From contig AP018172.1 of NCBI GenBank assembly GCA_002368175.1, positions 4,777,001 through 4,841,000 of the forward strand: a stretch of 64,000 bases of DNA, in the 5' to 3' direction. Made by a program: the position numbers and the translations under genes. Positions 43,314 to 52,423 of the stretch are shown in pieces; position 1 is the first letter of the stretch; each line of letters starts with the position of its first letter. The notes beneath the pieces are model-generated. The model was not told where the DNA came from. It saw nothing but the letters and a program-made list of their open reading frames with translations, and made no database searches. This DNA is from Calothrix sp. NIES-2098 (GTDB taxonomy: Bacteria > Cyanobacteriota > Cyanobacteriia > Cyanobacteriales > Nostocaceae).

Positions 43314-43502
43314 GGCATAACAGACCGACGTATTAATATAACAGCGCGATGTATTGGCATAACAAGCCGACGTATTAACATAACAGCCCGACGTCTTGGC
43401 ATAACAAGCCGATGTTTTAACATAACAGCCCGACGTTTTGGCATAACAGACCGATGTTTTAACATAACAGCCCGACGTCTTGGCATAACAGACCGATGTT
43501 TT
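43314..43502. repeat. 21-bp tandem repeat array B (9 units)
   Basis: Nine 21-base units share CATAACA, GCCGA(T/C)GT and a T-rich end. They alternate between units beginning GGCATAAC and AACATAAC (one is AATATAAC), giving a 42-base higher-order period. No stop codons occur in one minus frame, which is a by-product of the period. The gene-free surround 43106-43592 holds nothing else I can support. Confidence 0.9.
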
Positions 43503-43592
43503 AACATTGCAGGCGATCGCTATTTTCCATAAATTCCCCGCCTATAATTACCCTAACCAGATCCAATAACAACCAAAGGGCAACAAAAAATC

Positions 43593-45296
43593 ATGTTGGA
43601 TTTGCTGATTCAAAACGGGTTAATTTTCGATGGTTTAGGATCTGCACCTGTGCGCGGGGATGTTGGGATTCAAAATGGACGAATTGTGGAAATTGCTCCT
43701 TCCTTACCCGTTGCAGCCCGTGAAGTAGTTGATGCTTCTGGGTTGTGGGTAACGCCAGGATTCATCGATATTCACACTCACTACGATTTAGAGTTGGAGA
43801 TTGCACCGGGACTGAGTGAATCTGTGCGTCATGGTGTCACCAGCGTTGTCATTGGCAATTGTAGTTTGTCGATCGCGATCGGTGAAGCTCAAATGCTGGC
43901 AGATATTTTTCAAAGGGTAGAAACGCTTTCCCATCGGCTAATTGCCAAATGGCTGAACAAGTCGCTTTCTTGGCAAACACCAGCAGAATATTTACAGCAT
44001 TTGCAACAGTTACCCCTTGGGCCGAATGTTGCGCCTTTGTTTGGCCATAGTGCTTTACGCGCTTATGTGATGGGATTGGAACGCAGTTTAACCGTTCAAC
44101 CCAGCAAATTCGAGCTAAAACTTATGCAGCGAATTACAGCCGATGCTTTAGATGCTGGATTTTTTGGTGTTTCTATTGATATGTTTCCTTGGCATCGGAT
44201 GAGTGGTGAATGGCAAGGGTATACGATTCCTTCACAACACGCCAAGTATAAAGAGTATGCCATGCTAGCTAAACTTTGTCGAAAACGCGATCGCGTTTTT
44301 CAAGTCACTCCCAATTTACACAAGCTAACTTCCTTTGTAGACATTCTGCGGATGGGTTCGGGGATTGGCAAACCACTGCGGCTAACTATTCTCTCAGCTT
44401 TAGATGCAGTCCACGATCGCAAACTATGGCGAATATTCTCCCCTATCTTGTTTATTTGGAATCGCATTCTCAATGGTAATGTGCGCTTTCAAACATTAAC
44501 TGAACCATTCACCATTTACTCAGATGGCCCTGTCACCCCGTTATTTGAAGAATTCTCCACAGGCGCACAACTTAATGGTTGCAAATCACGGCAGGAACGC
44601 CAACAATTGTGGCAATCTGAAGCTTTTCGTCGCCAATTTCGCCAAGAATGGAATAGTAAATGGCGCAAATCTTTTCATCGTCAATTAGATTTAATGGAAG
44701 TTGTTGACTGTCCCGAAGCGAGTTGGCAAGGGTTAAGCTTTGCAGAAATTGCCCGCCGCCAGCAACAAGAACCAGTAGATTTGTTTATGAAAGCATTGCA
44801 GACTTACGATACAGATTTGCGCTGGGTAGCAACGGGAGCAAACGATCGCTTAAAACCCCGTTTGGCAATGATGCGACACCCTAATATTTTCCCTGGTTTT
44901 ACTGATGCTGGCGCACACGTGCGTAACCTTGGCTACTATGATGGCGCTTTATCGTTGCTCAAACAAGCAGTTGCAACAAATTTCCTTTCACCGGAAGTTG
45001 CGATTTCTCGCGTTACTGGAGAACCCGCGCGTTGGTTTCGTCTGGATACAGGAGTGCTGAAAGTTGGTGCGAAAGCAGATATAGTTTTACTCGATCCTAA
45101 TGCTTTAAATCAGCCAATTAGCCCGCAAGTGGAAATATTAGATCCTGTTTTAGATGGCGAACCGCGGATGGTGAAGCGGGGTTCGGATGAGATTGTGCAA
45201 GCAGTTTATATTAATGGAGTGAGGGTTGTTAGTAGAGGTAAGGTAAGCGATCGCTTGGGGCGTGAAAGATTGGGAACAGTTTTGTTTCCGTGTTAA
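43593..45296 (+). CDS. D-aminoacylase-like amidohydrolase
   Basis: The 567-residue protein belongs to the N-acyl-D-amino-acid deacylase branch of the amidohydrolases. It has LIFDGLGSAPVRGDVGI, the metal motif GFIDIHTHYDLELE (about residues 57-70), a cysteine at VVIGNCSLS typical of the branch, and the late FTDAGAHVRNLGYYDG with catalytic Asp. The C-terminal segment VRVVSRGKVSDRLGRERLG closes the beta domain. The family hydrolyses N-acyl-D-amino acids or related amides. Part of its 3' end has been duplicated at 46168-46224. Confidence 0.85.
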   Translation: MLDLLIQNGLIFDGLGSAPVRGDVGIQNGRIVEIAPSLPVAAREVVDASGLWVTPGFIDIHTHYDLELEIAPGLSESVRHGVTSVVIGNCSLSIAIGEAQMLADIFQRVETLSHRLIAKWLNKSLSWQTPAEYLQHLQQLPLGPNVAPLFGHSALRAYVMGLERSLTVQPSKFELKLMQRITADALDAGFFGVSIDMFPWHRMSGEWQGYTIPSQHAKYKEYAMLAKLCRKRDRVFQVTPNLHKLTSFVDILRMGSGIGKPLRLTILSALDAVHDRKLWRIFSPILFIWNRILNGNVRFQTLTEPFTIYSDGPVTPLFEEFSTGAQLNGCKSRQERQQLWQSEAFRRQFRQEWNSKWRKSFHRQLDLMEVVDCPEASWQGLSFAEIARRQQQEPVDLFMKALQTYDTDLRWVATGANDRLKPRLAMMRHPNIFPGFTDAGAHVRNLGYYDGALSLLKQAVATNFLSPEVAISRVTGEPARWFRLDTGVLKVGAKADIVLLDPNALNQPISPQVEILDPVLDGEPRMVKRGSDEIVQAVYINGVRVVSRGKVSDRLGRERLGTVLFPC

Positions 45297-45414
45297 TGAG
45301 GGTATTTTACGCAGAAGCGCAAAGATGCAGACAATCCCTCATCGCAGTAAGGTTTATGAGCCGTGAACAGGCTAACGTTTGCTAATATTAAAGGCGAATA
45401 TCTTGGTATTACTT

Positions 45415-45753
45415 ATGGCATTAGCAATTGTAGCTGAACCTGCTCCATTGCAAATTACTGCTGAAGGTGTAGTTCGGGTAGGCAAAACTCGTGTAACACT
45501 AGACACTGTAGTTGCAGCTTTCAATCAAGGATCAACCGCAGAAGAAATTATTTACCGCTATCCATCGCTTCAGCTTGCTGATGTATACGCTACTATTGCC
45601 TTCTATCTCAATCATCAGCAAGAAGTCGAAACATACCTACAGCAACGACAGCAGCAAGCCCAAGAAATTCGGAGAATGAACGAAGCTAAGTTTGATCCAC
45701 AAGGATTGCGTGACAGATTACTTGCTCGCAAAGCTCAACGGGAAGTATGTTGA
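45415..45753 (+). CDS. DUF433 antitoxin-like protein
   Basis: This protein of 112 residues (from ATG 45415) has the DUF433 winged helix-turn-helix signature: VGKTRVTLDTVVAAFNQGSTAEEIIYRYPSL followed by DVYATIAFYLNHQQEVETYL. DUF433 proteins commonly act as the antitoxin to DUF5615 PIN-like proteins. It overlaps the next gene by seven bases, as expected for a pair. An upstream start at 45379 would add a hydrophobic stretch not typical of the family. Confidence 0.82.
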   Translation: MALAIVAEPAPLQITAEGVVRVGKTRVTLDTVVAAFNQGSTAEEIIYRYPSLQLADVYATIAFYLNHQQEVETYLQQRQQQAQEIRRMNEAKFDPQGLRDRLLARKAQREVC

Positions 45754-46097
45754 AGTTGCTAGCTGATGAGAACTTTGATAACACTATTGTCAGGGGGCTA
45801 TTGCGACGTAGAGCGAGTATTGATATTGTCCGAGTTCAGGATGTTGGTTTATCAGGTGAGGACGATCCAACAATTTTGGCTTGGGCAGCTGAAGAAGATA
45901 GAATCTTGCTGACTCATGATGTTGCTACAATTACACGCTTTGCCTATGAACGAGTAGCACAAGATTTGCCAATGCCTGGTGTGATTGAAGTTAGTACAGA
46001 TGCAGGAGTTGGGCAAGTGATAGAAGATATTCTGACGATTATAGATTGTAGTTTAGAAGGTGAATTTGCAGGACAGATTCAGTATCTTCCGCTTTAG
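45747..46097 (+). CDS. DUF5615 PIN-like toxin
   Basis: This 116-residue protein has the PIN-like fold: an initial acidic LLADENFDNTIVRGL, a second SGEDDPTILAWAAEEDRILLTHDVATI with acidic residues and a late VIEVSTDAGVGQVIEDIL. DUF5615 proteins are predicted RNases and form toxin-antitoxin pairs with DUF433. The start overlaps the antitoxin stop region by seven bases. Activity is inferred. Confidence 0.82.
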   Translation: MLKLLADENFDNTIVRGLLRRRASIDIVRVQDVGLSGEDDPTILAWAAEEDRILLTHDVATITRFAYERVAQDLPMPGVIEVSTDAGVGQVIEDILTIIDCSLEGEFAGQIQYLPL

Positions 46098-46167
46098 TAG
46101 ACAACACCAAGGAAACTGGTTTACTACCGTGGATAAGTTGTTGCTGATAGAATAGGTAAACTTAGTT

Positions 46168-46224
46168 AGCGATCGCTTGAGGCGTGAAAGATTGGGAACT
46201 GTGTTGTCTCCGTATCAAAGATAG
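46168..46224 (+). pseudogene. Remnant of the amidohydrolase 3' end
   Basis: Bases 46168-46212 match 45246-45290, inside the 3' end of the amidohydrolase gene, at 41 of 45 positions. The same frame gives SDRLRRERLGTVLSP against SDRLGRERLGTVLFP, then a stop. Similar ACGCAGARGCGCAAAGA sequence follows both copies. It is a duplicated fragment lying on the far side of the toxin-antitoxin pair. Confidence 0.75.
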
Positions 46225-46260
46225 TAAATCACGCAGAGGCGCAAAGACGCAGAGAGAAGA

Positions 46261-46485
46261 TCAAGAGAACCCTAAGCGTTTTTTTACCTCTTCCCAACTA
46301 GAACCGCTTGCAGGGTTTGTCTTGTAATTTTCTAAACGTCGATCTAATTCTTGTTGTTGCGCTTGACTCAAGGGAAGTTCCTCTTGCTGTTCTAAGATGC
46401 TGTCCCATAAATCTTCAGCAAGTTGGATACGTTCTGCAACGCTGAGTTCATAAATCTCAACTTTCAACAGGGGATAGGAACTCAT
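46261..46485 (-). CDS. Addiction-module antitoxin (TIGR02574-like)
   Basis: The 74-residue protein matches the putative addiction-module component family: ELSVAERIQLAEDLWDSI near the start, LPLSQAQQQELDRRLE in the middle and SSWEEVKKRLG at the end. Such proteins normally pair with a RelE/ParE toxin gene next to them. None is present here: downstream (46098-46260) holds only the pseudogene remnant. It may be an orphan after toxin loss. Confidence 0.82.
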   Translation of the reverse strand: MSSYPLLKVEIYELSVAERIQLAEDLWDSILEQQEELPLSQAQQQELDRRLENYKTNPASGSSWEEVKKRLGFS

Positions 46486-46715
46486 GAGTCTAGAGTTTAG
46501 GGTTTATCTTTGACCTAATTTTACAATATTGGCGCTTGAGGTCGTGGGAAGGTTGTTGGCGATCGCGTAAACTCTTGGGCAAGCAAATAATATTTTCCCA
46601 AAATTGGTTCCCTTACAATGGACAGCTTGCCAGGTATTGCTATTGACCTGTTAGATTTTTCAGCTACATTATTATTGATTCAAAACATCACAACAAATAG
46701 CATCCGTCTTACAAA

Positions 46716-47234
46716 ATGAAGAAGAAGTATCGAGCAAAGGACAACCGAGATAAATTTGATATTCTTTCAGCCTTATGGGTACTAGCTTGTAATGATCCTA
46801 TTTCCATTATGAGTTATAAGGCAATTAAATATAGGTTGAATTTGCCTGCTGACTATAACATAGAAAGTCTCGTGGAAGAACGCGGTGAGTTGTTCCGACC
46901 GGGAGTATCTTCAGACCGATTGGAAGAATGGAAAACTGCAATGCAATCACAAGTTAATAAGCGTCCCGCTTGGATTCGTGACTTGAGCGACGAAGCATCA
47001 CAGCTAAGAGCAATTGAAGCGTTGTCAGGTGATGATGTTTTTCGTAGCCAATTTCGTACAGGAAAAGATGCTCGTCCTTCTACACTTGAAATTATTGATT
47101 GGGGTTTACAACATATCGAGAGATTGAGAAAAGCAAATCTTGAAGCCCGTGAAGAAGTAATCAAAAGATGGCAACTTTGGTCTGTCATACTTCTAAGTCT
47201 CATCAATATTGCCGTAACTCTGCTTAAAAAATAG
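46716..47234 (+). CDS. Unknown protein with C-terminal membrane helix
   Basis: This 172-residue protein is not recognised. It is basic at the N-terminus (MKKKYRAKDNRDKF), has a central charged helical region, and ends with one hydrophobic helix (LWSVILLSLINIAVTLL, about residues 153-169), suggesting a tail-anchored membrane protein. The long clean frame and a plausible start support it as a gene. It could be a small effector-like or accessory protein, but nothing shows a function. Confidence 0.6.
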   Translation: MKKKYRAKDNRDKFDILSALWVLACNDPISIMSYKAIKYRLNLPADYNIESLVEERGELFRPGVSSDRLEEWKTAMQSQVNKRPAWIRDLSDEASQLRAIEALSGDDVFRSQFRTGKDARPSTLEIIDWGLQHIERLRKANLEAREEVIKRWQLWSVILLSLINIAVTLLKK

Positions 47235-47383
47235 CGAAGACAAGGCAATTATGGATACATCTGCGTTATTTTATGGGCGAGTATCGGCAGGTCAATACTT
47301 AGTGGCAGCGCACGGTTGAAAGCCGTTAAACTTAGCTAACCTATTTTACCAACTTAAGATCTGCTGTATATACAAATTTTTTT

Positions 47384-47803
47384 ATGAATCAACTCAATTA
47401 TAATCCTCAACAAAAATTGAGAAATCAGATTAACAATCAAATTATAGATCATCCTTTTACAGATTATTGGGATATTTTTGTTCTCAAACATCAGCATCCC
47501 GTTAATATCGCTCTACATATTGTAGGGATATTCTTTTTTTACGGATTGCTCTTTTCTGCTTGGAAGTTGCAAAACTTATGGTTACTCTTAGGCTTGCCAT
47601 TAACTCAGGTAATTGGATTAACCGGACATTTTTTATTTGAGCGTAGCCATATCGATTTACAAGATGCTGTGTTTTCTTGGCGTGCTTCTTACTGTTTAGG
47701 TCGAATGTTACTCAGGGTTGTAATGGGCAAATATCAAGATGATATTCGCCAACGGCAAGAAATATTACATAATTATCAGTCAAGCAATTATGCAAATATT
47801 TAA
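47384..47803 (+). CDS. Mpo1/DUF962-like protein
   Basis: This 139-residue membrane protein has two or three helices and the histidine-containing motifs of the Mpo1/YGL010w (DUF962) family: FVLKHQHPVNIALHIVGIFFFYG and LTGHFLFERSH. In yeast the family catalyses dioxygenation of 2-hydroxy fatty acids using Fe2+. Substrate here is unknown. Its 3' end overlaps the Rieske oxygenase gene by 14 bases, so the two are probably co-translated and may act on the same lipid-like substrate. Confidence 0.8.
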   Translation: MNQLNYNPQQKLRNQINNQIIDHPFTDYWDIFVLKHQHPVNIALHIVGIFFFYGLLFSAWKLQNLWLLLGLPLTQVIGLTGHFLFERSHIDLQDAVFSWRASYCLGRMLLRVVMGKYQDDIRQRQEILHNYQSSNYANI

Positions 47804-48818
47804 TAACTGGAATATAGTTGCTAAGGGTTGGTATATTGCCTGTGCTAGCCATGAATTACCTAAAATAAAAGCAAAATCTGTAGAAGTATGTGGTCAAAAA
47901 ATTGCCATCTTTCGCGGTGAAGATGGGCGAGTACGTGCTTTGGATGCTTACTGTCCGCATTTGGGAACAGATTTAGGAATTGGACAGGTTGATAATAATT
48001 GGATTCGTTGTGCCTTTCATCAATGGGCATTTGATGAAACAGGACTATGCCAAAATATTCCCTGTCAATCAGAAATCCCGGCTAAAGCAAAAGTACAAGC
48101 TTATGCAACAGCAGAAAAGTATGGGTTTATCTGGATTTATCCTGATGCTGTAGCGCCTGAATGTGTGGCTGATTTTGATGAATTAAAAGGTAAAGAAATT
48201 ATTGCACAACCCGATCGCGCATTTGAAAGAAGTTGTCATCACCATATTTGTATGATGAATGGTATTGATGCCCAACATTTAAAAACCATTCATCGTTTAG
48301 ATATCAAAATGGATTTGTCGCTACATCGCAGCGAATTAGGTACACAAATTGACTTTACAATGCGGGGGAAATTTCCGCAAACAACCTGGCGAGAACGATT
48401 AGGGCAAAGATTTCTTGGTTCTACCTATGAGTATTCTATGCGGTATGCTCATGGTTGCATTGGCTTATTAACAATGATGAAAAAAGTGCGACTGTTTCCG
48501 CCGTTGCACATGATATATGCTTACACTCCAATTGCGCCAGGAAGAACGCGAATTCAACCAATTTATGTAACTGAAAAACGTAAAGGAATCGGGGGATATT
48601 TGGTGAGTAAATTTTTGCTATTCTGTACACGCTTGGCTTACTATATGCTCAGAGATGAAGACGGCAAGATTTACGACAATATTCGTTTTAATCCAAACTT
48701 ACTCCTGAGTATTGATACGCCATTAGCTAAATATATGGAGTATGTGAATCAACTAGAACCTTCTCGCTGGTCACAAAAGATAGTAAATGCTTTGACATCT
48801 GAGCATAGTGAAGCATAA
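47790..48818 (+). CDS. Rieske [2Fe-2S] non-heme iron oxygenase 1
   Basis: ATG 47790 gives 342 residues. The N-terminal Rieske domain binds a 2Fe-2S cluster through Cys55-x-His57 (CPHLG) and Cys74-x2-His77 (CAFHQW). The C-terminal catalytic domain has the mononuclear iron motif IDAQHLKTIH. This is the layout of single-component ring-hydroxylating-type oxygenase alpha subunits. No dedicated reductase lies next to it, but a ferredoxin is at 56901. Substrate unknown. It resembles the second Rieske protein at 52424. Confidence 0.87.
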   Translation: MQIFNNWNIVAKGWYIACASHELPKIKAKSVEVCGQKIAIFRGEDGRVRALDAYCPHLGTDLGIGQVDNNWIRCAFHQWAFDETGLCQNIPCQSEIPAKAKVQAYATAEKYGFIWIYPDAVAPECVADFDELKGKEIIAQPDRAFERSCHHHICMMNGIDAQHLKTIHRLDIKMDLSLHRSELGTQIDFTMRGKFPQTTWRERLGQRFLGSTYEYSMRYAHGCIGLLTMMKKVRLFPPLHMIYAYTPIAPGRTRIQPIYVTEKRKGIGGYLVSKFLLFCTRLAYYMLRDEDGKIYDNIRFNPNLLLSIDTPLAKYMEYVNQLEPSRWSQKIVNALTSEHSEA

Positions 48819-48867
48819 CCCAACATTTAGAATTAGTGTTTCTTGGGTTTACTAACGTAAATATACC

Positions 48868-49197
48868 TTAGAAGCGATCGCACTCTATTTCAATCTCTTG
48901 AAAGTCATAATAAATTGAATCTTCTCTCGCAAAATTATCCTCATCCAAGTAAAGCAAACAATGTTGTTGATGTTCGCTAAGAAATCTATGTACTGCTGGT
49001 AAAATCTGCTTGATTAGCCAAGGCGAACTTTCATCTGGTGGTGGCTGCCAGTACTTTTCTGCATGAAAAACCTGCTCTGCCGAAATTCTTTCACCTTTAT
49101 CAATAATGCCAGGATTTTCCAGTAGCCAATAAGCCCATCGATATCCCGCATCAATATATTTTTTGCAGTCTATACAAGCAAAATAGCAACAATTCAT
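48868..49197 (-). CDS. Small unknown protein
   Basis: This 109-residue protein begins MNCCYFACIDCKKYIDAGYRWAYW, with a Cys-rich cluster, and continues with KYWQPPPDESSPWLIKQILPAVHRFLSEH and an acidic end. Four cysteines near the N-terminus might bind a metal. It is transcribed opposite to the oxygenase genes. I know no named family; the clean reading frame supports it moderately. Confidence 0.6.
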   Translation of the reverse strand: MNCCYFACIDCKKYIDAGYRWAYWLLENPGIIDKGERISAEQVFHAEKYWQPPPDESSPWLIKQILPAVHRFLSEHQQHCLLYLDEDNFAREDSIYYDFQEIEIECDRF

Positions 49198-49330
49198 TAC
49201 AGTTAAGAAAATTAAATTTTAGAGTGTATTATCACTTTAGTGCAATGCTCCATCAGCAATTCTAGGGGCTAGTACTGCTGCGCGGAGAACAGAAATTTTC
49301 ATATTTGGTTGTGGAATTTTTTCGTGTAAT

Positions 49331-49519
49331 CGCATTGTCACCCGATACAATCGCATTGTCACCCGATACAATTGCATTGTCATTCGATACAATCGCATTG
49401 TCACCCGATACAATTGCATTGTCATTCGATACAATTGCATTGTCACCCGATACAATTGCATTGTCACTCGCTACAATTGCATTGTCACCCGATACAATCG
49501 CATTGTCACTCGCTACAGT
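49331..49519. repeat. 21-bp tandem repeat array C (9 units)
   Basis: Nine 21-base units have the pattern (C/T)GCATTGTCA followed by CCCGATACAAT, CTCGCTACAAT or TTCGATACAAT. Variants at the first and the last seven bases are mixed. Frames on both strands remain open with low-complexity products. Apart from it the gene-free stretch 49198-49678 holds nothing certain. Confidence 0.9.
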
Positions 49520-49678
49520 GACTAACTTAATTTATTCACCATTTTTGTTAAACATTATTAAGAGTAATGTAAATAACCATTCTGAGATCTGTCACATTAC
49601 TCCGTAACAATACTAATTTGCTAGATAAAGTGTTAATACAAAACATCTATCAATTAAATTTTAGGTAAATTCCACATA

Positions 49679-50419
49679 ATGAAGAGTTGGCTGGTTCCTG
49701 TTCAAAAGCTGCAACCAAGCGATCGCATCGCCATGTATGCATTACTAAATAATCATTTTAACGGTGTAACCTGGGATGTCTTCCAGGCAGATCTAGAGCG
49801 CAAAAATTGGGTGTTGTTGTTGAGAGAAGAAATAACTAATACCCTCAAAGGCTTTTCTACCCTGATGTTGTGCGAGACGAATTTTGCGCGAGAGAAAATT
49901 ACTGTAGTGTATTCCGGCGATACGATTGTCGATCCTAGCGCTTGGTCTAGTACAACCTTACCGCGTACTTGGATAGCCGCAGTCAATTTTCTGCGCGAAT
50001 ATTATGCCAACGATAAAATGTATTGGCTGCTAATTTGCTCTGGTTTTCGTACCTATCGCTTTCTTCCTACCTTTTGGCAAGAGTTTTACCCCCGCTATGA
50101 TGTAGCAACACCTACCGAGGTTGCGAATGTGATGGCAAATCTGGCACAAGAATACTATGGTGATTCTTACGAAGAAGGAAGTGGTATTGTTCGCTTTCAG
50201 CAGCCGCAAATTCTCAGAGAAGGTTTAATAGAAATCCCCACAGGAAGACAGACTAACCCCCATATCCAATTTTTTGAGGAAAAAAACCCAGGCTATAAAC
50301 TTGGGGATGAATTGGTTTGTTTAACTGAAATTCGGTATGAGAATCTCACCCGCGCTGGACAAAGAATGTGGCACTCAGAATCGTTGTTAGAATTTGTGCA
50401 AGATTCTGTACGGATCTAA
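49679..50419 (+). CDS. Unknown protein, possibly GNAT-like
   Basis: The 246-residue protein carries segments suggestive of an N-acyltransferase fold (LKGFSTLMLCETNF, then VYSGDTIVDPSAW and WIAAVNFLREY), with Trp/Tyr-rich content. No signal or membrane segment is evident. It lies upstream of a SulP transporter by 24 bases, same strand, so co-transcription is likely. A fold comparison would be needed to confirm acetyltransferase-like architecture; catalysis is not shown. Confidence 0.6.
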   Translation: MKSWLVPVQKLQPSDRIAMYALLNNHFNGVTWDVFQADLERKNWVLLLREEITNTLKGFSTLMLCETNFAREKITVVYSGDTIVDPSAWSSTTLPRTWIAAVNFLREYYANDKMYWLLICSGFRTYRFLPTFWQEFYPRYDVATPTEVANVMANLAQEYYGDSYEEGSGIVRFQQPQILREGLIEIPTGRQTNPHIQFFEEKNPGYKLGDELVCLTEIRYENLTRAGQRMWHSESLLEFVQDSVRI

Positions 50420-50443
50420 ACCTATACGTCCATCAACTTGTGT

Positions 50444-52144
50444 ATGAGAGTTAAAAACGACGAGATAGCAATATCTACTACCCTGGAAGCACCACAGCTT
50501 TTCAGTGTCAGTCGCTTGTTTAGTAACCTACGCGGCGATTTAGCGGGAGGATTGACAGCGGCAGTGGTAGCATTACCTTTGGCATTAGCCTTTGCTGTAG
50601 CAAGTGGAGTGGAACCAAAGGCGGGACTATACACTGCTATTGTGGCAGGAATTGTCGCAGCAATCTTTGGGGGTTCACCTGTACAGATTACAGGGCCTAC
50701 AGGTGCAATGGCTGTGATTTTGGTGGGAATTGTCGCCAAGTACGGCTTAGAGAAAGTTTGGATTGCTGGGGTAATAGCTGGGATTATCCAGATTGCTTTA
50801 GGGGTCGCTAAACTCGGACAATTAGTGAAGTTTATTCCCTATCCTGTGACGGCTGGTTTTACTAATGGTATTGCCGTTATTATTTTTTGTGGTCAGTTAA
50901 ATAATTTCTTTGGCTTACAACTACCGCGTCAAGAACATTTTTTGCCGGGACTTTGGCAAAGTTTAACTCATCTAGCAGCGTTAAACTGGGCAGCTGTTGT
51001 ATTAGGAATGCTGGTGATTGCAACTAATATTTTATGGCCCAAGATTAACACTACAATACCGGGTTCTTTAATGGGGCTGGTGTTGGCAACAGCGATCGCA
51101 TCTTATTTGCATCTTGATGTCCCCACAATTGGAGCCATTCCGCAAGCTTTACCGATGCTCCAAGGTATTCCCCACTGGAATGATTTTGGCTTGATTCGCG
51201 AATTGATTAATCCGGCTTTGGCTTTAGCCGCACTGGGAAGTATTGAATCGTTGCTCTCAGCAGTAGTGGCTGATGGTATGACCGTGAGCGAGAAACACAA
51301 CAGCGATCGCGAATTAATTGGTCAAGGGTTAGCAAATATTATTATTCCATTTTTTGGTGGTATCCCAGCTACAGGTGCGATCGCACGAACTGCTGTCAAT
51401 GTCCGTTCTGGCGGTAAAACTCGACTGTCTGGGGTAATTCATGGCGTTGCCTTAGCCATTATTGTGTTAACTTTAGCACCCCTAGCAGCGCAGATTCCCT
51501 TAGCAGCGCTGGCTGGGATTTTAATGGTGGTTAGTCTGCGGATGATTGAGTGGGAAGCAATTGGCTTACTGCTACGCGCTACCTACTCTGACTTTGCGGT
51601 GATGATTCTCACCTGGTTAGTAACAATATTATTTGACTTGGTTCTTGCTGTCGAAGTGGGATTAATTGCAGCCGGAGCCTTATTTATCAAACGTATGAGC
51701 GATTTAAGCTTGGCGAAAATCCCGGAAACGGAAGTATTTCCCCCTGGAATTCCTCTGGAATTAGGCAAAGAAATTGCTGTTTATCGCGTAGATGGCCCCG
51801 TATTTTTTGGTGCTGCGGAAAGGTTTGTTACCTTTCTACGGGAGCAACCAGAAGTGAAGTATTTAATTCTGCGGTTGCGGTTTGTACCCAATATGGATAC
51901 GACTGGATTAGTAGCTTTAGAGGATATTTATCACGACTTAGAACGGCATAATTGCCGCTTAATTCTCACAGGTTTACAACCCCAAGTTCAACAATTATTA
52001 GAACGTTCGGGATTGTTAAAAAAAATTGGTTTATCTAATTGTTTTGAAACAACAACAGATGCGATTTACTCTCTCACCCCTCTATCTTCTCAACCTGTAG
52101 CAGCTAATTTCCAATCAAAAGAATTGATGGAATTAAATGATTAA
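50444..52144 (+). CDS. SulP-family inorganic anion transporter with STAS domain
   Basis: The 566-residue protein has about ten to twelve membrane helices with the SulP signature VVALPLALAFAVASGVEPKAGLYTAIVAG and ITGPTGAMAVIL, and a C-terminal STAS domain (about residues 435-540, ending in MDTTGLVALEDIYHDL). SulP proteins carry sulfate, bicarbonate (BicA in cyanobacteria) or other anions, often coupled to Na+ or H+. Which anion is unclear. It sits between the two oxygenase groups. Confidence 0.87.
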   Translation: MRVKNDEIAISTTLEAPQLFSVSRLFSNLRGDLAGGLTAAVVALPLALAFAVASGVEPKAGLYTAIVAGIVAAIFGGSPVQITGPTGAMAVILVGIVAKYGLEKVWIAGVIAGIIQIALGVAKLGQLVKFIPYPVTAGFTNGIAVIIFCGQLNNFFGLQLPRQEHFLPGLWQSLTHLAALNWAAVVLGMLVIATNILWPKINTTIPGSLMGLVLATAIASYLHLDVPTIGAIPQALPMLQGIPHWNDFGLIRELINPALALAALGSIESLLSAVVADGMTVSEKHNSDRELIGQGLANIIIPFFGGIPATGAIARTAVNVRSGGKTRLSGVIHGVALAIIVLTLAPLAAQIPLAALAGILMVVSLRMIEWEAIGLLLRATYSDFAVMILTWLVTILFDLVLAVEVGLIAAGALFIKRMSDLSLAKIPETEVFPPGIPLELGKEIAVYRVDGPVFFGAAERFVTFLREQPEVKYLILRLRFVPNMDTTGLVALEDIYHDLERHNCRLILTGLQPQVQQLLERSGLLKKIGLSNCFETTTDAIYSLTPLSSQPVAANFQSKELMELND

Positions 52145-52423
52145 AATTAACCGCCGATTAAGCCGGATAAACGCCGATTAACGCAGATAATTTGCTAAGT
52201 TAAAATGTTGGGTGTGTTATCGCTTTAGCGTAACGCACCCTTCGGGTGACGCTCGTACCTCGCTCTAAGCGAAGCTATGCCGAAGGCTTTACGCTACGCT
52301 AACAGCAGTCGCCTGCGGAGGGAAACCCTCCCGCAGCGCTGCTTCACCATCAACAATTCTTTTAAATATAGATATTCCCTATTCAAACACGTTAAATACT
52401 ACTGGTAAAAAAGTATAAATCCT
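52145..52423. repeat. Intergenic region with dispersed GC-rich repeats
   Basis: This stretch contains imperfect GC-rich repeats of the type common in Nostoc intergenic DNA. Examples are a CGCCGATTAA duplication near 52150-52190, CACCCTTCGGGTG near 52236-52248, GAAGCTATGCCGAAGGC near 52270, and a GGGAAACCCTCCC hairpin at about 52321-52333. No gene is seen. Confidence 0.5.

Noticed and set aside
43314..43502. Possible CRISPR array
   Set aside because: Units are contiguous with no unique spacers, and no cas genes are near. The same holds for arrays A, C and D.
43304..43507. Minus-strand frame encoding MLKHRSVMPRR-type repeats
   Set aside because: It is a translation of repeat array B with no homology or start context.
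49237..49607. Frames encoding MTMQLYRV- and TIALSPD-type repeats
   Set aside because: Both are translations of repeat array C, on opposite strands.
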